Assembly (NCBI RefSeq): GCF_037975245.1
Contig: NC_092576.1
Location: forward strand, 36,546,611 to 36,610,610
Origin: Apostichopus japonicus
Taxonomy: Eukaryota; Echinodermata; Holothuroidea; Aspidochirotida; Stichopodidae
Reading direction: 5' to 3'
Length of the DNA stretch: 64,000 nt
In this document: piece after piece, positions 43,922 through 58,800 of the stretch
Numbering within the stretch: the stretch's first letter is position 1
How the letters are laid out: each line of letters opens with the position of its first letter
Notes under the pieces: generated by a model
Seen by the model: only the letters and a program-made list of their open reading frames with translations
The model's database searches: none
Told to the model about the DNA's origin: nothing
Program-made: the position numbers and the translations under genes

Positions 43922-46900
43922 GTAAGAGAACAATATATTGATTTAATTGGTTGTTATTAAAACTACCTTGGAGTTACTGCTTAGTGATATAAATAACACA
44001 ATATCCAGTACCATAATACTGTTAACTGTAAGTCATTTAAAGCATTGCAGGTATGAGAGTTAACACATTGACATTGGTAAGTTTGAATATGCGCATAGTT
44101 CTTTAATTGCTTAAAGTAAACAATTATTCCTTTCTGGATGTACTGTACATCATCTGCGATTGTTCAAGCCCTCCCTCCGTGGAACTGACTTTTCCTTTTT
44201 AATACCCCCCCCCCCTGCCGTAAGTTACACTACCCTCAATTAACACAATGTAAAAGTGATGTACACAAAGCTGACCCTATTGAGAAAGAAGTACAGTATA
44301 TACAATAAACAGCAGTACAACACACAATCTCAAACACTTTGGTTCTGTAAATTACAGATTGTAATATTTATGTACTGACACCTTGACTGTTGCTTTAAAG
44401 TTCTGTAACTTTAAGAAAATGTCGATAGACCAGAAAATTATGTTTCAGCCTCCGATACTTGCAACCATATTTAATCTGACTAACATTGCATCCTGCACAG
44501 TATTGCACTACTTGTATAACAAGGGGCCTATATTAATAACATTTAGTCTTGGCTACTGTATGTAAGATTAACTGTATTTGTTTATTGAACATCCTGGGCT
44601 GGTGCTTATTGTGCAATGAAAGAGTTCCACTGTGATTGGGTTCTGTAGTTGTTACCTTTGGAGGGCGTATCAGGACTGGGGGTACATCACGTGTTATTCT
44701 TTAGTTTATATTTAAATAGAAACAGTACAGTACATACGGGTGAGGGGGTGATGGGGGAATGGTATGGAAATGACCTCAATGGGAATGCGGTCATACTATA
44801 CTATTATGTAATACTGTTAAGGAGGAAACAGTGGGTTATGTATCATCACACTGAACCAATGATTCTACTGTATGTTCCTTTCTGTCAGTGTGAGACACCA
44901 CACTGGTCCTAAACACACATTGTTGTATTAGCAGGACTATGACGTCATTCACTTCCATCTCAAAACAATGGCAGGAATTTCATTGCGAAAGGATCTAATA
45001 AAGAGTTCATGTTTTGAACTGTTAATATGTCCATAATACTACAAATATCGCCAGACAGAGCTCCAGTATAATACACATGATATTTGTCTAGTATTATTGT
45101 GACGTCATCAAATGTCTATTTTCTAAAGACAATGGCATATTGACTTGATGAACATTTCTGAATATGATGTATATGCAGCTAATGTTTGTCATGATTTCAT
45201 TGTCCACTATATATCTTCTATAGAAAGACAGAGATCTCAATTTCGCCAGCTACTGAAATAGTATGGTGAAGTCAGTGATCACGAACTTGAAGAAACATTT
45301 AACAAGTTTACCACTTGTGTCGCTTGAATTTAGATCGGTAAAATGTAAATCAAACCAAAACAGAGAAGCACAGGTGTGAAACAATGAGTTATAATGAGAA
45401 ACTCGTCCACTATTAATTAAGATATAGTACCCACCTTTTAGGTTGGTTTAACCATATATAGTATACATGATTTAAATTTATTGCTAGAATTGTCTTTCTT
45501 TTTCGGAGAAGGGATTCGGATGTCTAGTGGATTCCTTCTCCGTCCTGTAAAGGGCTTAGGTTTGTAAACTGTTAATAACTCTAAAAACTACAAAGAACTC
45601 TAAACCAAGATTCGATATTTTGCACGTTTGTGTAGCCTTCTTAGTACTGTAAAGTGTACAACAAGTAATTTCTAACGTTTATTAACATTACTGTCCCCGT
45701 ATACTTTCTTTTCTTACTTTAAGTTCGTTTGCTCTTTGAACCAAATTCAAATTGCTAAGAGGCAATGAAGCTTCTCATGACGTCATCTATCAAACACTAG
45801 GTCATCAGTATATTAGCCTATTTTCTATTGAATGTCAACTATTGAGAGAGGGAAGAAAGAGAGTATACTCCCTATCCTACTCTTTTTGTATATTTGGAGG
45901 CTAGTAGGGGGCGGGGGGGGGGGGATGTCGGACGGGTTAGATGACGTAGCCACCACATTGGTGACCAAGTATATGTTATAGTACTCATTTGCACCACGAT
46001 AATGTGCAGTTTTTTTTTTATTATTGCATTTCTCCACAATATGTTACAAAGTATTCGCTACTTGCGTAATAGTTTGTTTGTTGATCAGGTATTGCTGGTG
46101 ACCTGCTCTCGGGCATCCGTGCACTCCTCGTGTGCAGGGTATCAATCCTTCATTGGTCCAATTGTATGCAAAGTTATGATTCATCCCAATCCTAGACCCG
46201 TATCATCACCTCCCCGAAAGCCCCCCCCCCCCCCACCCCCGACAAACACTTTAATACTCATAACATTAATTAAACGTCTAATTTTGTTAATACTTCTAAA
46301 GTTTTTCTTAGGAAGACATGTTTGGAATGGTTTGGTTCAAATCTGTACATACTGTATCCACATACACTCGGTAACTAGGAGAGCACGGTTCAACTTTTAT
46401 GTGGTTTCTCCGTTCCTTCTTTCACTAAATTTGTATTAAAACTTTGATTAAAACTGAGTTACGTAATGTCTTGAATCAAACAAGATTAAAGCCACCGTAA
46501 TTATGTCAATGTTAAGACTAAATGACATTCATTGGTTATCTACAATGTCATTGCGTTATTAAAATTGAACTACAAGAACTTAGATGTGATATTTATTAAT
46601 ATCTGGGATATCTTTGTTCTATTCCAGCATTTCTTCATTTCTTTCTGTTCCACTGTATTATCGTTCTTAACGTGAAGACAATAGGATCGTATGGATGTTA
46701 AGTCATATCAAATGATTCCAAGTTACAAATGTATATTCTGTATATTGAGTAACTGAAACTAAAATGACTTGTTCGAGGGTTTCAATACTTTTCATTTTAT
46801 TCTGTCATTATCCTTCTAAACTTCGCTTTGTTATTGTTTTTTACAGATTTATGTTCTGTCCATTTTAAATGTTTTAATACTTTAACTTTATTATTATACA

Positions 46901-48091
46901 TTTTACGGCATATTCTACTGGATGTATTGACTGATCCCTATCAGCGCACGAATAATATAACATGAACGCTCACAATAGTTCACCGACTCACAAAGATATG
47001 CAAGTTTAAGACTAACATTTCATCAGTGCTTTGATCATGCGCTTAACGTACATTCTCTCTTTAAATGTTCCTATGACGTCATAATGTCGGTATATGATAG
47101 ATAGCATTGCAACAGGAACTGAAACTGAAACAGACAGACTGATTCTAATTATGTTAAGTTCTTTAATAGAATTCATATTTTTAATTTTCATTTGTTAACA
47201 TCATTCTGTTCTGAAGACTAGTCACGTCTTAACTAAAAACAGACTGTAACGTTGCTAATCTTAAAAGGTTTGTCAGAGTAAAACATATCTTGACTAATTA
47301 AATAAGATCATATACAAAGCATCCTGGTGAAATTTGCATCCAACTACTACGTTGCATTTTCGAGATATTGATAGCTGCAATTTGTAAGATAATAGGACGG
47401 CGTGTTGGTTATGTCATTCAAATATTGAAACAACCTTGAAACAGACAATCTGATCATCGTGTGTACTGAAGCTTGAAATCAATGATCATACTTTTATATA
47501 TGGCAGGTCTTGTAGGTTATTTAGTGTTTTCTTTTCTTTGTCTTAGTTTATGCAGTCTCTTCCCGGATTGCCTGGTCTGGAGCAGCCTCCCAGTATTTAA
47601 GTACTTAAGTTTCCCACGTAGTTTAAAAAAAAACAACATTCTGTGTATATTGCTTGTCTGCTTAACCTTACCAATGTATTATATTTTCTGTTTCTAGTTT
47701 AAAATATGTTTTGCTAACCTGCACGAACAAATCAGGCTTGTACCCTCCCCTCTGACACCCACCATTCATGGCTGAGACCAATAGTAGTTCAAAACTTCAC
47801 TAGAACCGCTGAACAAAGTTCAGTAACTTCACAGAATATTGTATACACTGTCAAACTTCTACCGACGAATATCATTATTTGTTTCCGGTTTGAAGTTGAT
47901 TCATGTTTCGCCATGTTAACTTTAATTGACGCTTTCTTTTTAAAAGTTCTGCTTTTGCAACCAAATACACAGGTCCATTCATTATATATACTCATATTAT
48001 ACACAAATTAACCATAAGCCCGGCTTTCATGAAAATTTGTTTTCTTGATAAATTACCCAATATAAAACAAAAATATCAAATGATGAAGATG
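43922..48091. other. No gene seen
   Basis: AT-rich DNA with C- or G-runs near 44208, 45909 and 46220. A 145-codon frame at 46002-46439 crosses a poly-C run (poly-Pro) and is not convincing. No RNA gene was recognised. Confidence 0.45.
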
Positions 48092-49467
48092 CCTGGGGCC
48101 TGTTTCACTAAACTCGACTTACGCACACAGGACTTAGCGCTCTGCGGACTCGACTTACACTAAGATGCGTCTTAGTAAAGTACTGTTTGGATCTCGGTTT
48201 CACCTTTCTTCACTAAGACGCGTCATAAGATGCGTTCATTTTATTTTTGTTGACATGAACGAGGCTGTGACCTTTTACCGCGAAAAGTTTTCTCCTTCGT
48301 TGTTATTAATAAAATACAGTGCAGACCAATTAGCGTGGTAACCATATTTAGCACACAGTTTAACCGTATTTCAAGCTTAACAATAACACCATTTTTTCAG
48401 GCCAAAGTTTCAAACAGGTGTTTGGTAAGGGTAGGGATAGGAGGTTGAGTTGAGGGTGGGCGTAGAGCTGGGAGTTATGGGTGGGGAAAGGTGTGCAAGG
48501 GTCAGGTGGTTTTGAATGTGAAGACATATATTTTAAGCAGGGAGTGCACTACTCGTTAAGCCATAACGGTTTTTTTAGAACACTTCCTTTCACAACTCTT
48601 TGTATTTGTTTTTATTATTATTATTATTACCTGAATGTTGTGATAAAACCAATAAATACATTAAATGTGATCTTTCATAGTACTGTCATGTAATATATGT
48701 ATAAGGCTGCAGGTTTAGTGGACTGTTAGTGATTAATTAATTTTTGTGTATTCGTACCCTTGATCCATCTTTTACTTTATGGTTAATATATATATTATTT
48801 ACCCTGAGCGTTACCTGGATACTATTGTTGTTTTTATTCATTTTGGTATACTTGTACTTATATTCTCGCAAAGGTAGTCGACTCATTGCATAAGTTGAAC
48901 CCCTCTTCCCTTGATCAACTGTATACATTGTGGTTACATTACAAGCACATGCCGGTTCATAAAGAATGTGTTATGTAGTTTCTCTAAATTTTCCAATATT
49001 TATCATATTGACAGGTGATTTTGAATAAAGGCAAATAAACACAGCTTTTTGTGAGATGAAACTCGTTTAAATGTTATTGTTATCATGTCTTTGGAATTCA
49101 AAATTGCCATTACTTTAACACAGCCATGGTAAAATGTATAGTTTACAGCCTGATGTCAGCTTCCTGAGTAATCTGAGCCGCCATTGTTGTAGTTGATATC
49201 GTTCGTGTATAGTGTAATTTTTGCAGATTTAGCAGGTGTAATATTGGCGCAAATACGATCACATGACTAGAAATACACTAAGATCAGTCCCTAAGTCTCG
49301 TCAAGGCGAGACGAAGACCAAGTCCCGTTAAGCTACTTAGTGAAGAGTGGACTAAGTCTTGTACGCGACTTTGTGATCTTTGTGAAACCGGCACTAAGTC
49401 CTATTCACTAAGATGCGTTTTAAGAATACTAAGACGCAACTTAGTGCTTTGTGAAACAGGCCCCAGG
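48092..49467. mobile_element. TIR element, 1.38 kb, 17-bp perfect inverted ends
   Basis: CCTGGGGCCTGTTTCAC at 48092-48108 and GTGAAACAGGCCCCAGG at 49451-49467 are perfect inverted repeats. Just inside both ends are related, inverted blocks with repeats of CTAAGAYGCGTCTTAG and ACTAAGTC-type motifs (48115-48235 and 49285-49450), so the true terminal repeats are longer and diverged. The middle is AT-rich and has no transposase. Outer bases may include a short target duplication (CCTG/CAGG is ambiguous because it is itself part of the inverted match), so the superfamily is unassigned. Confidence 0.8.
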
Positions 49468-52400
49468 TTATATCCTGACCTTGACAGCACTTTGAAAACA
49501 CGATATTTAATGACTTGCACTAATTATAACAGGTATCGTATCGTCTGCATGCGTGTGCTATGTTAAAGCAGTCAATCTAAGACTTGTTTGTCCCTTCAGA
49601 ACGGCCGTGAAATCGTGATATTGGCTTGAAAAAAAAAAATTAAACTATGTGATCCGTTTCCTTCTTCGTCTGTTTACTATATTGACCTGCAGTGTTAGTG
49701 ATAGCACATGTAATAACTTGAAGATATAATCTAACTATTTTTAAGACATACTGAAATTTGTCCCCCAAACTTGGAGTTATCCTTTATGTTTCTGTTGTCG
49801 AATTGTTAAAGTCCATACGCAAATGTAAATGTATTTTTAGCCATATGTCTTCAATCTGGTTACATGCGGCAGGCGCATGCAATTGTTCCTAAGGTGTTAT
49901 CTGCGGTATTTGTTTAGATCCCTCAGTCCAGGATGCATAACATTTGCCTTCTACGGCCGTATAAACATACTTTCATCAACACTCCGGACTGTATGGCGTT
50001 CCATGTAAATGCACGAACCATGAATATGTGACGTAACAATTGAGATTGTCGTGATCTTCTCCAATGTAAATTTCCTTCAAAATGTTATCAAATCAAGGTG
50101 TTTGTATGGAGATTAATAACGACAACTATGAGAGGATAAAATTACTATATTTTGATCTATTATAAAAGAACAATCAACGTAGGTTTATTTTTAAACATGT
50201 CCCTGAAAAATTATTCCGAAGATTAGCCTTGCAAAGAAAAGACCAAATGTGTAACAATGTTTGTTCCCCAATTCAGTTGATCTTGGACAGCTTTTTCGCA
50301 AAACTAGATACCTTACCTTGATATATTACAACATGACCAAGTGTGTAATCAGCAGATGAATAACGTCATTTTGCTTGTCTACAGGCAAACATTCCCCTTC
50401 CTACTATTTCCACACAGTAGTGTATTTTGAAGAGCCCCAATTACCTTAAAGTTAATATTGTCATTAATAAAATAACAACATTTTGCAGGTTACTCCAGTA
50501 ACGTGTAGTTTAGTCAGCGATCTTTGAAGACAAGGTACATATTTTGAAGTATGTGTCACCACAGACATTGAAGAGGTTGCCAAACGACATTCGAATTGAT
50601 AACGTTACATAGGTTGAAACATGGCCAACTTTGTCAGACATATAAACACAGACAAATTGAAATTGTTTCTACTTCCGTCCTTACTGTATGTTTTTAATTG
50701 ATGCATTTTTTTTCCCCAAATAACCCACAAGTTATAACTTCCCGCTAACAGCGCATTTTATAGTATACCTGCAAGCTGACGTATTGCTGCAGTAATAAAC
50801 AAGCAATGATATCAGTTGATACACATTTCGATGACTGTGTGATGTTTAATCCCACTTGACGTTTTAAGTGCTTAAATAGGCAACGCATTGATAAGAATCA
50901 TATCCCTAATAAAAATATAAAAACAGAACACTCTTCACAGCTTATGTTTGGCGAATGAAAGTCTCCCTCTGTTTGCAAGATAAGGAATCTTGGGTTGTCG
51001 TTCGATTTAGTTGTTTAGCGAGAAAACTGACTGATCTTAATTTACGTCAGTGACCAATAAGACAAAATACTGGTAATAATAAACACGTACATTAAAAACC
51101 CAAATTAGGTTCAATTTTAACACAAATGAAAATTTAGCTGATTGGCTGGGAAGTGGTGTTGGGTAATATGGAATCACTAGCATATATCACGTCATAGCTG
51201 TTGGTGCGTAAGATACGCAGCACTACATACATATCATGGGAAGATTAAACTGAAGGGGAAGGGTGGGGGTGGGGCGTTGGAGAGGTGTTGGCCTGGTCCA
51301 GTTGCATTATGTATCTTTAGTACTGGGGCTACATAGGTTCAATATCTTACTATGAACAAAAATAAAACAATTTAGACGTATTTGTTGTATTTTTTTTTTT
51401 TTTTACTTTTAGACAGAGAGGAACGGGATGGGTGTGGAAGACTATATACTGTAACCGGAACGATGGTGGAAACATAATCTTGTTTGAAAACCATATGGGT
51501 GGAAATTATTTAACATTCATCGACGCTTTAAATGTTACGTTTGTGTTGATTGTGTAACTTTTTGTCTCCTTCGCCAAGCCATGTTATGTCAACTCCTATG
51601 ATAATAGTATCAATATATTGAACTGTGGCCTTATATCTGCACATAATAAATTCATTGTACAGACTAAAAATATACGATAAAATACATTTGTTTTATCGCA
51701 CATGTATTACTGCATTCTTATAATATCTTAATTTACCTAAACTTACTCTTAAAGAACGTTACTTTACACATCGGTGATGAAAAGAAAGTGTTCCTCTTTT
51801 TTGTAAATTATATAAAGCAGCCGTAATTTGATTTGTTAAGAATGTAACCAAAACCTTCAGAGTATTCAAAATTAGATCCAATTAAGGCACCTTCTTTAAA
51901 GTCGGTTAGTGATATAAATTAATCAAGTAAGTAAGGTTTACAGCTTGTAGTTTCTTATATATTATTTTATCTAGTTTTTAATCCTTTGAAGAACTATGAA
52001 CTGGGAACTTCTACAGATTTAAGTTACTTGTTATTTGCATTAAGCCTTACTTGTTCGTTTTCAAATTTAACGAACACTTTTGTACGGTATTTCTAGAGCA
52101 AATAACAAATTTACCAAAAACTAACTTCTATATTTGCTTTAAAATATACAAAGAAATATATTATATATATTATATCTGTATATAATAGAGTTTCTTTCTA
52201 GCGTTCCTCTTCAAAGGAACTCCAGTGATAAGAGCGTATGAGCGCCCTCTCAAATTAAATGTTTGCATCACACGGGAGAAGGACATAACTCTCTTCTGAT
52301 TGTAACAAAGGTACAGTAAGATGAAGACTGTGGAGAACGTTCAGGATAGAGTGAGGTTTTAGGATTATTTCAATCATCATTGTTAATTTTAGACTGAAAA

Positions 52401-52605
52401 TGTCGCCATGACGTTTGTTAATTGTTGATGTTTACAATACTGAAACGTTCAAATAATATAATATAGATATAGGACAAACACAAGGGCAAACTTGTGATTA
52501 TGTAAAGAATTTTAAACAGAACCACGATAGAGATATTTCTCGTTGTGGATATTTAGAATATATGGATGCAAAGGATTATCTACGTTAATCTATCCATAAT
52601 AAGGC
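49468..52605. other. No gene seen
   Basis: AT-rich DNA, with a poly-T run near 51390-51405. No exon, RNA gene or bounded element was recognised. Confidence 0.45.
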
Positions 52606-52857
52606 GGATTGTATAGCCGAGTGGTTAACGCCGGCGTCTCCCAGTCATGAGATCCCCGGTTCGATTCCCCGCCGACAGCAATGTGTGTCGTCTGGCAAGG
52701 GTGTTGTTCAATAACAACTTCCTGACATGGACGTTAAATGGATGTGTGCCGAGAGATTGGCTTCGGTCAGCTTGCGAGTCTACAAGCCTCCATGGCTTCT
52801 TTCGCGAGTTCCTGCTTGCGGGAAGATCACATACATACATACATAATCTAGGATTGT
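52606..52857 (+). mobile_element. tRNA-derived SINE
   Basis: The head carries RNA polymerase III promoter boxes: TAGCCGAGTGGTTAACGCC (A box) and GGTTCGATTCC (B box), about 37 bases apart. The tRNA fold fails: the T-stem halves do not pair well and no acceptor stem forms, so it is not a functional tRNA. A ~150-bp body follows and ends in an (ACAT)n tail at about 52829-52845. The 7-mer GGATTGT at 52606-52612 recurs at 52851-52857 and is a good candidate target duplication. Mobilisation would need LINE machinery. Confidence 0.85.
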
Positions 52858-55800
52858 GAACGGTAAACCTGCATTACAGGTCGAAACCTGTTTTAATAAT
52901 GATAAACTCCGACAATAAACCGGATCATCGGTCTGATTTTTAACCGATAATCCAGTTTTAAATTAATTGCTGATAAGCATTCATCCGTCAATCGAAGTTT
53001 TCCGACAGAATAAAACTCTAATATATAATTAGTGGGTATTTTGCACGTGAAGTTTAGGATACTTTCGAAATGTGAGGAAACATCCGGTATGATTAGCATA
53101 ACAATACGCGTACAAACATATTCTTTGTTCCGAAGACGGACTGAATGAAAAGGAAACCGCAGTTGGCTTTGTAAAACATTCCAGGCACATGTTTCGTATC
53201 TAGTCATACAGTATTGTATTAATGATAGCTTGAATAGGTTCGTTGTTTGAGCATCAAATCCAACAAAAGCAATTGAACGTTCGGGCATTGCGGGTGGTGG
53301 TGTGATCAATTAGTGAAATAATATTCACTTCAAATACATCAAATTAATGACACTACAACCTTCTCATCGTGTTCTACACCTATGAAATTGTTTGTGCAAA
53401 TTATTTCTCGTAGGATTAATATCCCAGGATTTTACCTTGTGATTACTTCGCGATGATTTCAATTATACAAAGTGATGTACTATGATTCAAGATCAATAAT
53501 TTCCAGAAACCTACATCTTTTCGTGGGTTGAGAAATTGATTCCTTGTGGAGGAGGGATAAATTTGTCGAGAGGATCAGTTTGATTTACACCCGGATATAT
53601 TCTAAACTATAGCATTACGATAATTATTTTCACATTGTGAAGTTCGTACATCGTTTTACCTTCCTGACTTTTCTTGGAGATGAGATTTGTATGTCTAAGT
53701 ATTGTCACGTTGACCTCTCGTCATCTCATGTGAGTACATATGCCAATGAAAATCTAAGTTGAATGAATGGTACTAGGTTAAACACGAACAGGAGTTGACT
53801 TCTTAAACACTTAGGTTTTCGTCACATCAGCAACCAGAAACACAACCCAGAATGTATAAACTTGAACTAGACCATAATTGTCTTCAAAAAAGAAGCAACT
53901 GATATTGACCTTATTGTAATAAAGTTTAATAAGCCAAATGTCAGAATACGCGTCCCCTGATGTAAACAATATTAAATGGCACAATTGGCATGTGGTAGCT
54001 GTATAATTGTGAAAAGAATATCGCCTTTCCTGAAATGTCGCTCGCAGAGGAAACAAACATACCACTGATACCGGTCGAAAAGTAAAATAACGGTTTACCA
54101 AGGAACAGCTTAAATTGTTTTATGGTTAAAATAATATATTGAAAATCCTCCGATGGTCAATCACTACCCCATCCCAAACTGAAATACTAGAATTATAAGT
54201 GAATTATGTTAGACAATAGTCTTTCACTTTATTGATAGAGGCGACATTACAGTCATTGTCTTTCATTTGTGCTGAAAACACAGAAACTAGAAGAAAAAGG
54301 AAAACACATTCACCTGTGACTCATTCCTTTTCGTTATTAAAGTAAATTAGTCATCATGTTAAAGAAAATTGTTTCTTGGAAACTACATCAGAGCCAAGCC
54401 TAACTTGATAGTACAAACGAACTATGTCACGCTAATCCATCAAGTAACCGTCGTTCGTTGCTTTGCATACTTCAAGTACCTACCATTAAAAGATCGGTCT
54501 AAATAATTCTCTTTACTAATGGCAATAACAATTTTTCTCCAAAAAATGTTATGTCCAGGCATGCACAAATACTTTTGTGATGGTAATTTTTATTTGAAAT
54601 GTTTAAAACACCACTGTAGTTTACTGCTTTTCTGTTTTCACTTCAAAAATTCATTAACAACCTTCAAGCATTTCCTTCAATTATCAGAATTGATAATGCC
54701 ACCAATTGAATATACTAGTGAACAATGAAATCCCATGTGTGTACCATCATAGAACCATCAATTTACTGGGATTGAAAAGAAAGCACTAACGCATGCGCAA
54801 ATCTAAGGTTATTTTGCTCATACTGCTTCTGAAAAATTCTATATTATAGTGTTAATGATTGAACCATCGATAAATATAACGTTGTTGAAGTATTAAACTA
54901 AGCCGCAAATCAACATCAGAGAGATCCCTACCAGCAATGTTCCGTCAGCGGTATCAATAACAGAACATACAGGTATAAGCTTCGCTAAGTTACCGAAATC
55001 AAGTATATGCCTAGGCATACATAGGCTTATAACCACTGAATATAGTTGCCAGTGGTATATGCCATACGTTATTTCCATTTTGATTATGACATCAGTTAAA
55101 ATGATTACTTCCTGGTTCGTGTAGTTAATTTGATTTCCCTTTTCAATCATAACAGTATTATTCTTAGATATTAAGCTCACTGTGGTGCATCAAGCGAATG
55201 TATGTCGGTCGTATTTTCACAGCGTTGTAAATACACGGAAAGGAAAGCTCGTTTGAAGTCCGCTGGTACCTTTTGTTCTATTTCTCTTACGTAACTCAAT
55301 CAAATGACGGCTATTGTGAGGTCCTCACCAAGACTCAAAGAAAGTGCAGAGCTTCAGGGTTGCGAACGTCACTGCAGGTGAAAGAGGCTTGTAGCAAAAT
55401 GTCCAGAATAAGCATATCCAAAGTAATTAATGGAAGTCCAAATTAATATAAATATGTTGAAACTAATATACATATGTCCATAACTTCCAAAAGAATATAA
55501 GAGTGTCGAAAAATTATACGAGAATGTCCAAAACAATAAGAGTGTCGAAAAAAAAAATACAAGAGTATCAAAAGTAACTGCTAATCTCAACTTTGTAATG
55601 AACATTTAGGCGTTTGTAGTTACGCCATATGTTCCAAATATTTAACTTTATGTTTTGGTGTGCTGAAAATTGTTACAGCATACCAAGCGAAATGTGACAC
55701 GTTGTACAGTTCACCAATTACCGTCTTAATGTATATGTTTATATTTTAATGATATTACGGTCGATAACGATTTTACTTTCGACAAAATATTATTTGAGTT

Positions 55801-58800
55801 ATTTAGTGTTTTGTAAAGTCCTGAACGGAGGAGGTTATTGGCGCATTACGTTACCCCCCCCCCCCCCTCTCGCACTCACGACATCATCATGTTGTATAGA
55901 CATGCTGATGTACAGTGATTGCTTCAAGTTACTTTAAAGCTTCGAGAATACGTGACCATATTTTAATTTACAAAAATAATATAAAGTAAATCATAGATTA
56001 AGATACTTCAACGTTGTATCACAATGGACGTGAGGTTTATTTTTATTTAACATTATTCATAAAATATTGTAATATTATATATATTAGAATGTCCATTTTC
56101 AACTTACGGAGCTTTAAACATAAATTGCTGAATACACGTTATCAATTAGTAACGACTTTGCCTAAATGCTACAGTTTGTGTTCAGTTTAGCATAATTCGA
56201 TAATTGATATTGTGCACAACCTTAACAATTGCGACAACGTATATGTCAAGGGATTATTAGTGCATAAAATTACACCATTTGACTTCCAAAAGTGTCAAAC
56301 TTTCCGGGTAATTACCTCGGACCCCCAGATAGCTCGCTCCTTTGGCGCATGCCCTTTGACTATCTTCATTTTGTTTTACTTCGTCAATCACATATCAGGG
56401 CCTGTTTTAACATATTAACGAGGAGCCCTGTCCCCAAGACCCTTTCACTGCCCAGCCATCCAACTCATTTGGTGCCCTCTTTGGCATGTAAAACAAATTA
56501 ATAATAACACAAACCTAACAATTTACATCTAAATTATACAGAATATATAGACTACGGCTACCATCAGATTTCCCTAGCGTGCTTTTATATCTGGTTATTA
56601 TATACCTCCGATACATATCTTTTGACAGCAACGTTTTTGCAGTACTAGAAATAACTTTTTTTGTCCATAACAAATATAAGGTGTTTCTAATAAAGTAGGT
56701 TAATATCGATATCCGTATTGAAGTGGTGATATCTTATACCCATCCACTGTAAAAAATAGGATTACCCTCTACGCTATATACTGAGCGACTAAATTGAAGA
56801 AAGGTGACAACGTGTAGTGTGTAAACTACGTCTGAATCAAACTATAGCATAAACGAATGTACAACAAACTTCAACGACATGGTAAATAGTCGAATGCAGC
56901 ATGAACACAAGCTTTGGTCGAACAGAAGTGGTAAAAAGTACATGATACCAAAAAAAAAAAAAAACGGATAACGTTGTTACTTATCCGAAATGCTTCAAGT
57001 TTCTAGATCTCTATTTAGAGGGCGCTCGACATTTTTTCTAAGTCAGTCTCTGCGCGGGAGTTATTTCGTAAATACTTCTGTACCTCCCTAGAAATAACAC
57101 TTATTTGTCATCTTTAATTGTTGTTGTTGTATTTTTTCTTCCGCCGAAATTAAAACTAATGAGTTCGGTTATGAGCATTAAAATTGTTGATATTGTTAAA
57201 TATATTATCATAGTGTCATAGATACACGCATTAAATGCGAGGGGATACCGCCTCACCGTAATGCCTGTATCCAAACCGACAGATTTACCAAGATAATGAA
57301 AGTGAAAACTGGCATTACCAATAAAAAAAATATCAAAAAACAGGGCCATACGACGTGATTACTGATCACTTTGTGCTTCGTTGATGTTTATACTTGAGCT
57401 GACTACCTGGACTCTTGAATCAAATAATGATGATATGTACTCTCCTAAAGAGAAATTGCAAACTGGGTCGATATGGACCCAAATAATCATTGAATTAAAA
57501 AAAAAAAATAGTACTCAGCTATCTTACATCCTACAACATTCATTTAGGTATTGAAATGTAGCTAAGACCATACGTTTGTGTATAAAAGAAATAAAAAGGG
57601 GGGTAACTGTAATTTTTTTTAGTGGGTGGGGGCTCAAAGGTCAAAGGTCAATCTGAAAATGACGTAATTTGGCTGAAAATCGATGTTCGCATCAAAAAAA
57701 TCGTGACAGAAAATAAGAGTTGAACAACCCCCCCCCCCCATTATATTTGGAATAAACCCTAACATGTTTTGAACATATTCTGAGCATTTCAGGAATATAT
57801 CTATAGAGAGTTCTGAAAAAAATGCAAATGTCCTTGAAATTTCCTGTAATTTGACACCAAAATCGTCCAAATCCGTTCATTTTTGAAAAAATTATCGTTC
57901 CCGAACGCTTCAACCTATTACGTGATTTTTTATTTTAGATATTTAGGCCACTGCAACATTTGTAATTGATAGTGATGGCATAGCGCCCTCGCATTCCTTT
58001 GTAAATTGATAGCAACCGCCGCTGTTGCGTAATACTGTGCCACTGATCTGTTAGTGTACAGCTCAGTGTACTGTACCTACTGTACACTTGCAAATATTAA
58101 GAGAAAGTGACGGGTAATGTATTCTGAGGTATAGAGGCGATACATCTAACAATCGTGATGTTAACATAAACTAAATGTATTGTTTTATAATCTGCCATAA
58201 TATTTGATGTCACGGAGCAGGAAATCAAACGAACAACAGTGTGTAGATTTTAATTTGTTGATGTTTTTGCGTTCCGACAAATATTGGTTTCGATTAAAAA
58301 ACTACCAGTCCAATGAGATTCAATGAAGTAAATAAATGTGATAAAGCAGGTCGGATGTACAGTACCTGAGTGAGGGCAGTGTGCAATTTATTTGTTTGTC
58401 AACTTTTTCAGATAAAACAGATTAAGGATTAGGCCTTTAAAACACCTATTAAATTATTCTTGCATAGACATGACTGACACTTGAGATCCATTGGCTCAAA
58501 ATTTTAGAACGAACAATTGGTGTCTCTGGATATTGGGGGTCCCTGGATATTAGGCGCCCGGTTAAATGGACTGCCTAATACGCCTAATGCTACGCCTGTA
58601 CGTCCGCATACAAATTTACCATGTTTTTTTTTTCGTATACTTGTGAGTGTTTTACTTTTACGCCATCATGTTACTTTAATGCAGAGTTTTGTAAACAGTA
58701 CAGATAACGCAAATTAGAACCAACAGTCTGAACCCTTATATGACATATACGACAGCACCCGCAGTCGGATAGAACGCTGGAGCGTACGACCATGACTAGA

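Noticed and set aside
46002-46439. 145-codon plus-strand ORF
   Set aside because: Runs through a poly-C tract giving poly-proline; no domain and no homology recognised.
52606-52680. Functional tRNA gene
   Set aside because: A and B boxes are present but the T-stem does not pair and no acceptor stem can be formed; the SINE body, tail and target duplication explain it better.
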